64,000 bases of DNA from Medakamo hakoo. Lineage: Eukaryota > Chlorophyta > Trebouxiophyceae > Coccomyxaceae. The stretch covers positions 186,001 through 250,000 of the forward strand of contig CP089451.1 in assembly GCA_026636295.1 (NCBI GenBank), read 5' to 3'. The notes under the pieces were generated by a model, which worked only from the letters and a program-made list of their open reading frames with translations, made no database searches and had not been told where the DNA came from. The translations under genes were made by a program, and so were the position numbers. The first letter of the stretch is position 1; every line of letters starts with the position of its first letter. Positions 30,911-43,073 of this stretch are shown here, piece by piece.

Positions 30911-30966
30911 GAGAGAAAATGAGAGAGAGAGAGACCGAGAGAGGGAGAGGAGGGAGCGAGGGAGAG
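30911..30966. repeat. (GA)n-rich microsatellite
   Basis: Purine run of GAGA units between ETF-beta and PDX1, a possible GAGA-type promoter element of PDX1 or a simple repeat. Confidence 0.6.
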
Positions 30967-31061
30967 GTTGGTCGGGCCCGACGTCGATGGGTGTGCTCAC
31001 TGTGTTCTTTTCCCTCCCGTCCTCCTTTCTTCGATCCCATCCGTTTTTCGACACCGCAACC

Positions 31062-32609
31062 ATGGCGCAGCAGGAGAAGGGCACCTTTGCCGTCAAGGTG
31101 AGAGGGCGTCGCGCGTGGAGTGTGTTGGGCGTGCGTGGCGGTTGAGAGAGGCGAGGGGGAGGCAAAGCGGGCCCCCTTGCCTCTGCTTCGTGCGAGAACT
31201 TGCTCCCGTCGGCGGCCGACCGCGCCGCGGCCCAGCAGCGCCTGCCACTCCCACCACGCCCAGGGGCTGGCTCAGGCCATGCCCTAGGCTGTCAAAGTGC
31301 CAACATCCCCATTGCCGCCCACTGGTCGGCCGGCTGTCGCTGTCGCCCCACCAGCTTGCGTGGTGGTGTTTCGCATTCGCGCCCGCGGCACCGTCGTGGC
31401 GCCGCGATTGGTTTGCGGGCGCCGGCCGCGGCTGTGTGCGTGCCTTTGATGCTTTCCGCCGCAGGTCCGGGTAGGGGCCACACCCAGACTCTCTAGGAAA
31501 GCGGCGACATCGCTGGGTGGGCGTCGCAACCGCCCGTCCGGCGCCGCACTAGAAGGGCGCAGAGCCGCCGCCGACACGCCCTCCCTCTGCTCCGGCCCAA
31601 CCTTCACCCCTCTCCCCTCCCTCCCGCCCCCCCAACTCAGGTCGGCCTCGCCCAAATGCTGAAGGGTGGCGTCATCATGGACGTGACCACGCCCGAGGAA
31701 GCCCGCATCGCCGAGGAAGCGGGCGCCGTCGCCGTCATGGCCCTGGAGCGCGTGCCCGCGGACATCCGCCGCGACGGCGGCGTCGCGCGCATGTCCGACC
31801 CGGCCGTCATCAAAGCCATCAAAGAAGCCGTCACCATCCCGGTCATGGCCAAAGCCCGCATCGGCCACTTTGTGGAGGCCCAGATCCTGGAATCGCTGGG
31901 CGTGGACTACGTGGACGAGTCGGAGGTGAGCGGTGGCGGGAGGGGTTGCGGCGGCACGGGCGCGGCTTGTCTCCCCCCCGCCCATCCCAGGGGAGCGTGC
32001 CTCATGTGGTTTCCCCACCCACCCATCCCCATCCACGCACAGGTCCTGACCCCGGCCGACGACGTCCACCACATCAACAAGCACAACTTCCGCGTCCCCT
32101 TCGTGTGCGGGTGCCGGGACTTGGGCGAGGCCCTGCGCCGCGTGGCGGAGGGCGCGGCCATGATCCGCACGAAGGGCGAGGCGGGCACGGGCAACGTCGT
32201 CGAAGCCGTGCGCCACGCCCGGGCCGTGACGGGCGCGATCCGCGCGCTGCAGACCATGGACGACGACGAGCTGTACGTGTTCGCCAAGGAAATCCGGGCG
32301 CCCGTCGACCTCGTCCGCCAGACCAAGCACCTGGGCCGCCTGCCGGTCGTCAACTTTGCGGCGGGCGGCGTCGCGACGCCCGCCGACGCGGCGCTGATGA
32401 TGCAGATGGGCGTCGACGGCGTGTTTGTGGGGTCCGGCATCTTCAAGTCCGGCGACCCGGCCGCCCGGGCGCGGGCGATCGTCCAGGCCGTCACGCACTA
32501 CGCGGACCCGGCCGTCCTGGCGGAGGTGTCCGGCGGGCTGGGCGAAGCCATGGTCGGCATCGACTGCCGGTCCAAGGGCTTCGAGTCGTACGCGGGCCGG
32601 TCGGAGTGA
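31062..32609 (+). CDS. PDX1: Pyridoxal 5'-phosphate synthase PDX1 (SNZ family)
   Basis: Three exons, 31062-31097, 31641-31925, 32043-32609, phase 0; 295 residues. PDX1 makes vitamin B6 from ribose 5-phosphate, glyceraldehyde 3-phosphate and ammonia supplied by PDX2. The first exon encodes only 12 residues ([12 protein letters not shown]), and the 543-nt first intron is long for this window. [68 protein letters not shown] and [14 protein letters not shown] follow in the family order, with the two active-site lysines in their usual strands. No targeting signal, so cytosolic. The PDX2 partner is not in the window. Confidence 0.96.
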
Positions 32610-32832
32610 GGGAGGGCCCCCAGCACGCGGGGTGTTTTTTGTCGGGGGGTGGGGAGTGAGGGCGGGCGGGCGCGTGTGCACGCTCTTCAGGTGTGAGGCG
32701 GCAGTGGGGCGGCGTGTGTAAAGGCGGAGGCGGCCGATTCATTTTTTTTTTCCATCCCATCCCACTCCCTCTCCCTCTTCCTTCGCCCAAAGCAAACACA
32801 GCGCGCGCACTTCACACTCAACCCCCTCCCCT

Positions 32833-34248
32833 TCAATGCACCCCGCTCACCAGGCGCATCACATCCGTGGGCGACACCACCGCGCTCGGCACAGGCCGGT
32901 CCGGGTTGTCCGCGACGTACACGCGGTGCACGCCCTGAGCCAGGAACAGTTCCAGGAGGGCCGCGAGCGGCGTGTCGGGCGTGCACGTGATGAGGCGGAC
33001 TTCGCCCTCATCCGGCCCGGGCGGGGGCGGCGTGCCGGCGGCGGGGCCGCGGGACGACGTCGGTGCGGTGGCGTCCGCGCTGGAGGCTTCGTGCCCGCCG
33101 ACGGTGCCGCCGCCGCCGCCTTCGGTGCCGGTCGCCGTCGTCCCGGCCGTCGCCGCGCTCGCGGTCGGCGACCCGCCGGGCGGCGGGCGCAGGCCGCGGG
33201 ACGCCACGCCCGCCCCACCCCCCGCCCGGTGCTGGAAGAACGGGTGGGCCGCGTGCTTGGAGGCGCCCGCACTGTAGCCCGCGTACGTGGTGCGGTGGAT
33301 GACGGCCAGGAGCTCGCAGACGGGCAGCGCGAGCGCGGACAGGTGGGCCGGCTGGATCGCGCGCACGTCCGACACCGACAGATTGGCGATCATTTCGCCG
33401 GACGGCAGGCAGACGGCCGCGCCGGAGACGCCCGCCTCCAGCATGTCGCGCAGGGCCAGGAGCGTGGGCGTGTGCGGGTCGACCGTCTTGACGGGCGGCT
33501 TGCCCTCCAGCAGCCCCAGGTCCGCGATCGACGACTCGGCTAGGGACCCCAGGCGGGACCGGTGGCGCAGCAGAAAGCGCATGACGTCCAGCTGGGACAC
33601 GATGGCCGTGATGGCGCCGGACCCGTCGAAGATGGCGACGCGGTGGACGACGCGGGGCGGATGCGCCGCCGCCGCCGCCGCCGCGCCTTCTTGGGAGGAG
33701 GCGGAGGGCGCGGGCGGGGGCCTGCGTTTTTTTTGTGGGTGGGTGGGTGGGGGGTGGGGTGGGGTCAGTGAGGCACACACGGGCGTGCGGCCGGAAGGGG
33801 ACCGCCCCCTCCACGCACACACACACACACCCGCCCGCCCCCCCCCCTCTCAAAACCACACCACGCAACAACGCACAGGAACTGGTCGCGCATGACGTCC
33901 AGCAGGGAGTGCGCCGGCCCCGCCTGGTACACGAGGGCGCGGTCGCCGCCGTCAGTGACTGTGATGAGCGGCCGGGCCGCGAACGATGGTCCCACCTTCT
34001 CCAGGAGCGTCATCAGTTCCAGCATGCGCGTGGGCAGGGGCTTCTTTTCTGCCGCCAGGTGCGCGTGCAAGTGCTTGAAGAAGGCGCGGAGGATGTCGGC
34101 CGTGTCGACCCAGCCCAGCAGCTGGGGCGTCGTCGCGGCCTCCACGTCGGCCGCGTCCGCGCCGTCCAGGCCGCCCTCGCCCAGGTCTTCGAGGTCGGGG
34201 GCGACGACCAGGGGGGCGGACAGGATTCGCTTCGCTTGGAAGGACTGT

Positions 34249-34291
<43 letters not shown>

Positions 34292-34658
34292 GTCATGTGT
34301 GAGAGAGCGGGAGGGGGGGGGAGGCGGGCGCGGCCAGGTTTGGGTGGGGGATGGGATGGGGATGAGCGGGCTGTGAATGCTTGTGCGCCACCTTTCCCCG
34401 TCCGACACCCGCGGGGCGCCGCGCCCACCCCGCCCTCCCACCCCACTTCCACACATGTGCACGCCACGCTCTCCCTCCTCCTCGCCTCACCTCCAGTGCC
34501 TTGGCGATGGTCATCGCGTGCTCCAGCTGGAAGAGTTCCTGCCGGCGCGGCGCGGCGTCGGCGAGTGGCGTCGTCTCCAGCCACGCCCGCAGCTCCGTCA
34601 AGTCGTCCTCACCCCGGCCGCGTTTAAGAGTCGGTGGCAGGTCATTGGCGTCGGCCAT
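32833..34658 (-). CDS. CBS-domain protein, AMPK-gamma/SNF4-like
   Basis: Three exons, 34491-34658, 33877-34244, 32833-33721; 474 residues. Four CBS motifs are visible: residues about 57-145 (QAKRILSAPLVVAPD, LLGWVDTADILRAFF, RPLITVTDGG), then HSLLDVMRDQFL with RVAIFDGSGAITAIVSQLDVMRFL, then GKPPVKTVDPHTPTLLALRDM with IANLSVSDVRAI, and last VRLITCTPDTPLAALLELFL with HRVYVADN and a VVSPTDVMRLV end. Four tandem CBS motifs are the layout of SNF4/AMPK-gamma and plant PV42/CBSX-type proteins, which sense adenine nucleotides. Whether it joins a SnRK1 kinase complex is inference. A Gly/Thr/Ala insert splits the last pair. Intron 1 has a run of 39 G on the plus strand, i.e. a C run forming the acceptor's pyrimidine tract. 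Confidence 0.78.
34251..34289. repeat. Homopolymer of 39 G (C on the transcribed gene's sense strand)
   Basis: Longest mononucleotide run in the window, 6 bp from the 3' splice site of CBS-gene intron 1, where it replaces the normal pyrimidine tract. Confidence 0.9.
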
Positions 34659-34800
34659 GGTGGGGGGCTTGAGATGTGTGGGGATGTGAGGCGCCGCCCC
34701 CGCGGAAAGAAAAAAACAAAAGAAACGGCGTTCTGTCTCGCATGCCTTCACTGTGTCTTTTTACTAGAGCTCCGAGTCCGGGCGCCTCCCTCCACCTGAC

Positions 34801-35409
34801 ATGGGCCGAGACGGGCACGGCGGACGAGGCGGGCGCGACGGCACCGGTCCACCCTGGCGTGGCGGCAGAGGCGGAGGGCGCGGGCGTGGACGTGGCCCGT
34901 TTCTCTCCCCTCTCGCAGCCGTCGGACGGTCCACCCACGACCCGCGCGTTGCCAAAGCATCCGCGACGGCGCGGGCGGCCAAGCGCGTGAACAAGTACCG
35001 GAAACTCAAAGAACGGCTGTTAGGAGATGGCGGGGCGCTGGCGCCGCCGCGGGCCGTGGCGGAAGTGCTGGGCGGCGGCGGCGGCCAGGCGGGGTCGGGC
35101 GGCGACCTGCCGCCGCCGCCTCAGCCGCCGCCCTCCAAACCGCGCCCGCCCAAGCACAACCCGCTCGCGTCCCTGGCGGGCAAAGTGGCGGCCGACAAAG
35201 CGGCTGCTGCAGCGGCGCGGGCGGCGGCGGCGGCGGCGGCAGCTGCGGCAGCTGCCGCCGCGGCCGAGCGCGAGCGGTCGCGCCGGGCGCACGGCGCCCT
35301 CCTGCGAAAACGCACGGCGAAGGGGCAGCCGGTGATGAAGTACCGCATTTCGGGCATGCTGAGCAAGCTGGAGGCGGAAGTGTTGGGCGGGCGAGGGAGT
35401 GGGCGGTAG
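34801..35409 (+). CDS. FYV7/CCDC59-type rRNA-processing protein
   Basis: Single exon, 202 residues. An N-terminal RGG-rich stretch (GRGGRDGTGPPWRGGRGG) precedes a basic helix (AKRVNKYRKLKERLLG), a proline-rich linker, a run of about 16 alanines and a C-terminal basic block, RTAKGQPVMKYRISGMLSKLE. The K-x2-KGQPVMK...LL-x-K ending is the signature of the FYV7 family, nucleolar factors of 18S rRNA maturation. The identification rests on that signature and the overall basic helical make-up. Divergent from the CBS gene (142 bp between starts). Confidence 0.7.
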   Translation: MGRDGHGGRGGRDGTGPPWRGGRGGGRGRGRGPFLSPLAAVGRSTHDPRVAKASATARAAKRVNKYRKLKERLLGDGGALAPPRAVAEVLGGGGGQAGSGGDLPPPPQPPPSKPRPPKHNPLASLAGKVAADKAAAAAARAAAAAAAAAAAAAAAERERSRRAHGALLRKRTAKGQPVMKYRISGMLSKLEAEVLGGRGSGR

Positions 35410-35473
35410 GAAAGGCGCGCTGTTAGTTTTTTCTTTTTTTTTTTTTGCTGTGTACCGCCGCGCGCCTCTCCCC

Positions 35474-38400
35474 CTACACACACGCCCTCGCCCGGCAGGC
35501 CAGGGCCGCCGCCGCGGCGGCGTCCCGCGCGCCCGCCTCCCCGGCCGCGTGCAGGACGAGGGCCGCCAGGTGGTGCGCGCGTGCAGCGGCTTCCCACGCC
35601 GACGCGGCCTCGAAATCCGCGGCGGCCGCGGACAGGTCGGCGGCCGCGGCCGGCGGCGGACGGGCGGGCGCGGCGTCCAAGAGCTCCGCTTCCGCGAGCG
35701 CCGCGCGCGCGGCGCCGCGCGCGGCCGGCCCGCCGCTCCCCAGACTGACCGGCAGGGCGGCGCGCGCGGCTTTCAGGGCTGGTGGAGCCAGGCCAGCCGC
35801 TGCAAAGGCGCGGGAGGTGAGGGCGTCCGCGGCCGCGGCGGCTGGGGCGAGGCCGGCGGACCGGGCGTGGGCGGCCGCGGCCGCGGCCGGGGCGAGCGCG
35901 GCGGCCGGGCTGCGCCCCGCCACCAACGCCGCCGAGGCGGCCAGCAGCAGCGCGTCGATGGCCGCGCCCGCATCACCCGCATCGGCCGCGTCGTGGAAGG
36001 CGGCGCATGAAGCTGCCACCGCACCAGGACCGTCGCCCGCCGCGGCGGCGGCGGCGGCAGCCAGGCGGGCGGCCGCGAGCGCGGCGGGCGCGCCGACCAG
36101 TCTCGCCAGCGCGGCAGCTTCGCCCGCCGCCGCCCGCAGCCCGGCCACGTCCCCGGCCGCCTCCGCTGCTTCGGCTCTGGTCAGCAGATCGGCCAGCACC
36201 AGGTCCGGACTCGTGCGGACGGATGGCGGGGCGGAAGAGAGGACGGCGGCGGCGGACGCGGCGCCGCCGCGGGCTGCGGCCGCCGCGACCAGCGCCGCCC
36301 AGCCCGCCCCGCTGCCCGCGCCGCCGCCCTTCCCGCCGACGCCGATGAGGGCGGCCGCTTCGGCGGCGGGCCCACACCCGGCCCGGATCCACGCCGCGGA
36401 CTTGAGTAAAGCCGACGCGTCGAGCGAGGTTTCCAAGGCGTCGGCCGCGGCGGCCCGGGCGGGCGGCGGGGCGCCCGGTGGGAGCGGGTCGGCCAGGCCG
36501 CCGGGGGGCGGCGCGGCCGCGGGGCCAAACAAGTCGCTGACGGCGGACGGTCGGGCGGGCAGCTGTGGCGCGGCAGGGTTGGGGGCTGGACCAGCCGGCG
36601 CAGTCGACGCGGACGGCGGGACGGCGACCGCCACAGCCGCGCCGCGGTGGAGGTCTGCGACGGCAGCCGCGGCCGACGCAGCGGCGGCCGGGCCAGGGAG
36701 GTGCGGTGGCGCCGCGTTTTCGTCGCCTCCACCGCCGCAGCCGCCGCCGCCGCCGCCGCCCGTCCCGCGCAGGAGCGCGCGCCGGGCCAGCTCCAACCGG
36801 GCCCAGGCTTCCAGGTGTGGCAGGCGCAGCGCAACCGCCCGAGACAGCACAGAACGCAGGAGCGACGGCAGGAGCGGGCGGGCGCAGGGCGGGCCGCCGC
36901 GGCGCGGCTCCGCGCCGCCCGCCGGCGCAGGCGGGCGCCGGGACAGGAGCGGCCCGCCGCCCGGGCGGGCCAGGCCGGCGCCGCCGCCGGGCGCGCTGAG
37001 CGCAGAGGCCAGGCCGGCCAGGGCAGACGCCAGGGCGGCGTGGTCGCCCGCTTGCTGGGCGCAGGCGAGGGCTTCCTCGGCCGCGGCCAGCGCTTCGACC
37101 GGGGGCGGCGGGCGGGCGGGGGGGAGGGCCGGCCCACCCCCGCCCCCCACGCCGACCGCGCCCACCGCCGCCGACCCCAGCCCGACATGCACGGCTGCCA
37201 CGCCCGCGGCCGCCGCGACAAGTCGAGCCCGCCCGCCGTCCTGGGGCGGCGGCGCGGGAACGCCGCCGGCGCTCTCCCAGGGGTCGGCCGCGGTCGCGAG
37301 GGACGGGTGCAGCGGGTCAAGGATGAGGCCGGCGGGCCCGGCCGCCGTCGCAGCTCCACCGGCCACGGACGACAGCGCGGCGGGCACGACGTCAAAGTAG
37401 GCGTGGATGGCTTCTAAGGCCGTGCCAGCGTCCCGGGCCGCGACGGCGGCGGACGCCGTGGCGCGGAGGCCGCGCGCGTCGCGCAGGTCGTGCGTTGGTG
37501 CACGTGTTTTCTGCGCCGCCACGCCCACCTCTTCCTCCACAAATTTCCCAGTCATCGCCAGGGACGTCAACGCATCCTTCCCGGCTTCCCAGTAGGCCGC
37601 GACGACGTCGGCCAGGGACGCCAAGCCGTCAAAACGCAAGGCGGAGCCGGCAAGGTGGGCGGCCCGCAGGAACGCGCCCGCGAGCGAGGCCCGGCCGGCC
37701 GGGGCGGCGGAGGTGGAAGCTTCTTCTCCCCCACTCGCCCGGTCGACCAGGTCAGGTAAGGAGTCGAGCAAGCCGAACAGGGCGTCCGGGTCGCCCGTCG
37801 GGGCGGCGGGCTGCTGCGACGACGGCGGCGCAAGAAGCGCCGAGAGCTCGGCACTCAGCACGGCCGCGACCGCACGCACATCGCCGTCGTCCGGCGGTCC
37901 AGCGGGAGCGGACGCCGCGGCAGCGGCGGCGGCAGCCGCGTCTTCAGAAGTCGCCTGTGCCGGCGCGGCCGGGCGGGCAAAGACGGCGGCCGCGCCGCGT
38001 TGTTCCGCGGGCGCAGGAGCAGCCACTGCGACGGTCCGCATGACGGGCGTGGGCGCAGACGACGAAACGGCCCGCGGCTTCAGCGCCGCCGCCAGGCGCC
38101 CGACCAAGGCGGTCAGCGGCGGTCCAGGCGGCGGCAGGCCACCGCCCTCCGTGACCAGGGCCAGGAGCAGGTCGGTGAGGGCGCGGTGGCCGCCCAGGGA
38201 CAGGGCCTGGTGAGAGGTGGGGTGGGGGATGGAGGTTGAAGAGTGTGCGCGCACGTGCGAGCAAGGAAAGAAGAAGAGGAAAAACCACCGCACTCACCCA
38301 TGGCCCCTCCGTTGACAGATAGGCGCGCAGCAGGATGCAGACGGCGACGGCATGTGGGGTCAGAGGTGGGACGGCGGCGCCGGCCTGTTGGTTTTTTTGT

Positions 38401-38576
38401 TTTTTGGAGGAGCGATGCGGAGAGTGAGTTTGGGACGGCGAGCCGGGGCCCCCTCGCCGGCCTTGGCAACCCCTGGAGGCGGCTGGGGAGGGGGGGCGAG
38501 ACGTGTGCGCATCTGGGCAGACAGATAAAAAAAACCGACGCACCCGGGCGGCCGCGTGCTGGAAGGCCTGCGCCAT
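35474..38576 (-). CDS. APC5: Anaphase-promoting complex subunit 5
   Basis: Three exons, 38544-38576, 38298-38384, 35474-38206, phase 0; 950 residues. APC5 is a TPR scaffold in the platform of the APC/C ubiquitin ligase. The start after exon 1 reads PPLTPHAVAVCILLRAYLS, matching the family N-terminus (TPHKV-x-VCILL). ALEAIHAYFDV at about residue 325 is the conserved APC5 block (ALHRYFDY in plants and animals). The remainder is a string of Ala-rich helical repeats, many with HLAALVLHAAG-type TPR ends. Alanine content is extreme even for this window. The call rests on the two blocks and the length; other subunits are not present here. Shares a 127-bp divergent promoter with AspRS. Confidence 0.75.
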
Positions 38577-38703
38577 CTTGCAATTTTTTCTGTGAGCACA
38601 CGGCGAAAAAGTCAGTCGAGTGCTGCCTTGTTTGCTTGCGCAGACGAGAAACGCGCCTGGCCGTCGTTGTCGCCCTGTCTCTCCACGCGCGCGAGAACCG
38701 ATC

Positions 38704-40904
38704 ATGTCCACGACCACCCCACCCGCCGACGCGGCGGCCGAACAACTGGCCGCCACCAGCCTAGACGGAGGGGTGCGTTTTGTCAGCGTTTGTTCACGCT
38801 CCCAAAACTTCCCTCTTTCGCTCTTTTCGTGCCCGATTGCTCACGCGCTTCCTTTTTGGTCACGCTCGCACAACCAACAGGCTCCTGTTCCTGCCGACGG
38901 CGGCGACGCCCCCTCCAAGTCCGCGGCAAAAGCCAAGGCCCGGGCGGAGGCGAAAGAGGCGAAGCGGGTGGGTTTTTTGGGGTGTCCGTGCATCGCAGCG
39001 CGGCTTGTTCGTTCGTCGTCGCCGCCCCCCACCACTCAACCCCCTCCACCTCCATCCACCCATCCCAACAGCGTGCCGAGGCCGCCGCCGCCGCGGCCCG
39101 CAAGGCCGAAGCCGAGGCCGCCGCCGCGGCCGCCGACCCGCTGTCCGACCGGTACGGCGACGCACCCCTGGTCGCGTCCCAGGCCAAGAGCGGGCGGGTG
39201 TGGCGCCGTATCGCCGACCTGTCGGCCAAAAAGGACGAAGGCCAAACAGTTTTAGTGCGTGCGCGTGTGGCGGCCGTGCGTGGCAAGGGCAAGTCTTGCT
39301 TTGTCGTGCTGCGCCAGCGCACTGACACGATCCAGGTGAGAGTTGAGGGGGTGGGAGGGGTGGTGAGTCGTGCGCGCCGTCGCTTTTTCGATGTTTGCAA
39401 TTTCCATCCATCCCGCCCAACTGCCCTCCCCCCCCCCCCCCCCCCCCCCAAACGCACCGTTATAGCTCGTCCTCTTCTCCGACGACGTGACGGTCTCCCG
39501 CAACATGGTGAAGTACGCGTCCAACTTACCGCGCGAGACCGTGGTGGACGTGGAAGGCGTGGTGACGGTGCCCGCGACGCCCGTCTCGGGGTGCACGCAG
39601 TCCGGCATTGAGCTCAAGGCCGCGACGGTGCGGGCGATCTCGCGCGCCGAGGCGCTGCCCTTTGACTTGGCGGACGCGTCCCGGCCGGAAGGCGGGGAAG
39701 CGGGCGACGGCGGTGAGGGTGGGGAAGGCCCGGCCGGCCCGACCGTCGCCATCGACACCCGCCTGGACGCGCGCGTCGTGGACCTGCGCGTCCCCGCGAT
39801 GCAGGCCATCTTTGCGCTCCAGGCGGGCGTCGGCCGCCTATTCCGGTGCACCATGGACGGCCTCGGCTTCCAGGAAATCCACTCGCCCTGCTTGATCGCC
39901 GGCGCGTCCGAGGGCGGCGCCGCCTGTTTCCGCCTGGACTACATGGGCCGCCCGGCCTGCCTGGCCCAGTCCCCGCAGCTCTACAAGCAGATGGCCCTGT
40001 GCGCAGACTTTGAGCGCGTGTACGAAGTCACGCCCGTGTTCCGCGCCGAGAAATCGTTCACGCACCGGCACCTGACGGAGTTCACGGGCCTGGACTTTGA
40101 GATGTGCATCAACGAGCACTATGATGAGGTGGGTGTGTGGGACGGACGGGCGGGCGTGTTTTTTTTTTCCCTCAAACGAGGGGCGTCACGAGCTAGGCAA
40201 CGCGTGGGTTCGCGCGCACAACCCCCCTCCTCGAAAAAACCCTCATGTATTCCCCCGCCCCATCTTTGTCCTCCACCCCGCCCCCAACCTTCCCTCAGGT
40301 CCTGGACGTCATTGACACGCTGTTCGTCACGCTGTTTGACGGCCTGAACGCGTCCCTGGCCAGGGAGCTGGCCGTCATCGCCCAGCAGTACCCGTTCCGC
40401 CCGCTGCGCTACCTGCGCAAAACCCTGCGCCTGACCTTTGAGGAGGGCGTGGACATGCTGATCGCGGCCGGCCACCCCGTCCCGGACCCGCGCGCCGACT
40501 TGAACACGGAAGCCGAGCGCAAGCTGGGCGCGCTCGTCGCGGAAAAGTACGGCACCGACTTCTTCATCCTCACCCGCTTCCCCGCGGCCATCCGCCCCTT
40601 TTACACCATGCCCGACCCGGCCGACCCGGCCTGGTCCAACTCGTACGACGTCTTCATCCGGGGCGAAGAAATCATCAGCGGCGCCCAACGCATCCACGAC
40701 CCGGCCATGCTGGCGGCGAGCGCTGAGAAAGCGGGCATCCCGCTCGACACGATCTCCGATTACATTTCGTCCTTCCGGTATGGCGCGCCGCCGCACGGCG
40801 GGGCGGGCGTGGGCCTGGAGCGCGTCGTCATGCTGTTTTGCGGCCTGCCCAACATCCGGTACACGTCCCTCTTCCCGCGCGACCCCAAGCGGCTGACGCC
40901 GTGA
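38704..40904 (+). CDS. Aspartyl-tRNA synthetase, cytosolic (class IIb)
   Basis: Five exons, 38704-38772, 38881-38967, 39072-39335, 39466-40128, 40299-40904, all phase 0; 562 residues. It charges tRNA-Asp in the cytosol. A Lys/Ala-rich N-terminal helix (KAKARAEAKEAKRRAEA) is the eukaryotic tRNA-binding extension. The OB fold gives VLVRARVAAVRGKGKSCFVV. The catalytic core has MQAIFALQAGVGRLF, QSPQLYKQMALCADF, motif 2 VFRAEKSFTHRHLTEFTGLD and motif 3 GAGVGLERVVMLFCGL, ending YTSLFPRDPKRLTP as in eukaryotic AspRS. Asn/Lys enzymes differ at the last block. Intron 3 contains a 22-C run near its ttatag acceptor. Confidence 0.95.
39428..39449. repeat. Homopolymer of 22 C at an intron 3' end
   Basis: Lies in AspRS intron 3, 16 bp before the acceptor, acting as its pyrimidine tract. 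Confidence 0.9.
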
Positions 40905-40944
40905 GAGGGTGGGGGAGAGGGGAGTGCGGGGGGAGTGTGTGTGT

Positions 40945-40966
40945 GGGGGGGGGGGGGGGGGGGGGG
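40945..40966. repeat. (GT)n then 22 G
   Basis: Between the convergent AspRS and TRAIP-like genes; the G run follows a short GT repeat, as at 57489. Confidence 0.9.
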
Positions 40967-41151
40967 ATGGAAATGGATGGGATGGGTGGATGGGTGAGAG
41001 AGCTTTGTGGGAACGGGGCAAGAGCGCGTGCCGCCTCGTGCCCTGAAGAGAGTGAGCCGTGCATTGCGCGCGTGTGTGAGTGCGTGTGGGGTGTGTGACG
41101 TGTGAGTCGGAAAGCCGAGCGTTTTTTTTGTCTACCTCCCCCAACCTCGCG

Positions 41152-43073
41152 CTATCCATTCCCGCCCGGCCGCAAAAAACCTGCGAGCGTGCCTCGCGCG
41201 CCCGCGCCCGCCACCGCCGCCGCGCCCGCCGCCGACGCCGATCGCAGGCGCTTGCCCGGCTTGGCCAAGGCTAGGCCGGGCGGTAAAGGCTTGCTGCCAC
41301 CACTGCCCGACCCGCCCGGCGGCCAGGGCGCGGGCCGGCCGGTGCCTCCACCCTGGCTCAGCCCAGGCCCGCGCAGCGCGGTCGCGCGGCCGCCCCGCCC
41401 GTCGGGCGCGGTGCGGATGAAGGAGGCGGGCGGGGCGGCCGCTGCTGCGGCTGCGGCAGCAGCAGCGGACGCGGACACGAACGACGGCGGGCGGCCGGGC
41501 AGGCCGCCCAAGCGCGCGCCGCCCGCGCCCGTGGACAGCGGCAGCGAGTGCGACAACGGGGCGGGCGGCCCACCACCGGCCGCTGCCGTCGCCGCCTCCA
41601 ACGCCGCCACGGCCGCCGCGTCCTCCGAGTCCAGCCAGTCCAGGTAGATGGTGTCGTCGCCGCCGTCGTTTTCGTCCTTTGAGGCGGGTGCCCCGCCCCG
41701 CGGCGGCGGGGGCGGCGGCGCGGCGGACAGGCGGACCAGCGCTGCGGCGGGTTGGGCCGGGCGCGGGCGGCGCGGAGGTGCCGCGGGCCCGCCGGGCCGG
41801 CTGGGGGCCGGCCGCGGGCCAGGCCCGGGCGACGCCGGCCGTGGGCAGGTGGCACCCCCACTGACGGCCGCGCGCAGGTCGGCGGCCTCTGCCCTCGCCG
41901 CGGCAGCCTCTGCGCCCGCGCCCGCCGCCGCTGCCTCTGCCGCCGCGACGCGCGCCCGCAACTCCCGGCACTGCCGCTTGTGGTCGGCCAGCGTCTCCGC
42001 CCAAAAGTCGGGCCGGGGCGCACCCAGGGCTTCGGCCGTTGCGCGCAGGGCCGGGCGGGTCAAGCTCATGTCGCCCGCGACCGCGGCGGCGGCGGCGGCC
42101 GCGCGCAGCCCGCGCACTTCGGCCGCCAGTTTCTCGTGCGCCGCCCGTGCGGCCGCGTCCTTCTTCGTCGCGGCCTGGCGCACTTCGTGGATGCGGGCCC
42201 GGCACCCGTCCAACTCGGCCCGCAGGGCGGCCGCCGTCTCGTCCGCGGCTTCCAGGGCCGCGGCCAACTCAGCTGCCCGCCCTTCCGCACGCTCCTCCGC
42301 CGCGGCGACGGCGTCCCGCGCCTCCCGCCGCGCCGCCGCGATGGCGGCTTCCGCGGCTTCGCGCGCGCGACCCGCTTCAGCCAGCTCGTCCCGCGTCTCG
42401 CGCAGGCGGGTGGTCAGGTCCTGAATCTGTTGTCGTTGTGAGTGTGTTTTGTTTTTTTGGGGGGGGGGAGGGTGGTGGTGGTGAGCCATGACAGGTCGGC
42501 CCGCCCTCTCCCCCGTCGTGCCATCCCCGCCCATGTCTCGTACCTGTGCCTGGCGGACGAGGCCGTCCATGGTCGCGTCGCCCGTGTCACCTGCGGCAGC
42601 GGCGGCCGCGCTGGCCGCGGCCGCCGCCGTGCAAAAGGGCAGGAAGACGCGGTGGTGGGACCCGGCGCGGGCGGGGACGGGTTCCTGGAGTTGTTGTTTG
42701 GACGAGCGTGGGTGAGAGCGTGCGCACGTCAGGCACAGCCCGCGGCGGTGGTGTGTAGGCGTGGGCGCCGTCCGAGGCGGCCGGCCGGCCGCCACAAACC
42801 GACACGACGCGGCGCAAAACGGCGCGACGGGTGCGCGCCAATTGACAGACGGGGCCGTGCGCCCACTCCACACACCCCTCCACTCCCTCCCTCCCAACTC
42901 ACCCTGCAATTCGGACAGGCCGATTTATGCTCCAGTGCCTGCAACAGGCAGGCCGTGTGGAAGATGTGGCCGCACTTACTGACGGCCGACCATGCGCTCG
43001 TGCCAGCCTCATCTTCCTCCCCCGCCAGCTCGCAGCAGACGGCACACTGGACGCCCAGGAGTGGGGGAGGCAT
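41152..43073 (-). CDS. TRAIP/NOPO-like RING ubiquitin ligase
   Basis: Three exons, 42903-43073, 42544-42684, 41152-42426, phase 0; 528 residues. Exon 1 encodes a RING-H2 finger at the very start: CAVCCE, then SKCGHIFHTACLLQAL, ending CPNCR. Exon 2 starts with a short basic linker. Exon 3 begins IQDLTTRLRETRDELAEAGRA, a long coiled coil to about residue 290, followed by a disordered Pro/Ala tail. The last residues, GTLAGFLRP, resemble a PCNA-interacting (PIP) or LxxFL motif. An N-terminal RING, coiled coil and C-terminal PIP is the architecture of TRAIP, which unloads replication machinery at DNA crosslinks. The call is by architecture; other RING-coiled-coil proteins are possible. Confidence 0.6.

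Noticed and set aside
35445-37400. Long plus-strand open frame opposite APC5
   Set aside because: Ala/Arg/Pro-rich shadow of a real gene in GC-rich DNA; no domain, and APC5 on the other strand explains the absence of stops.
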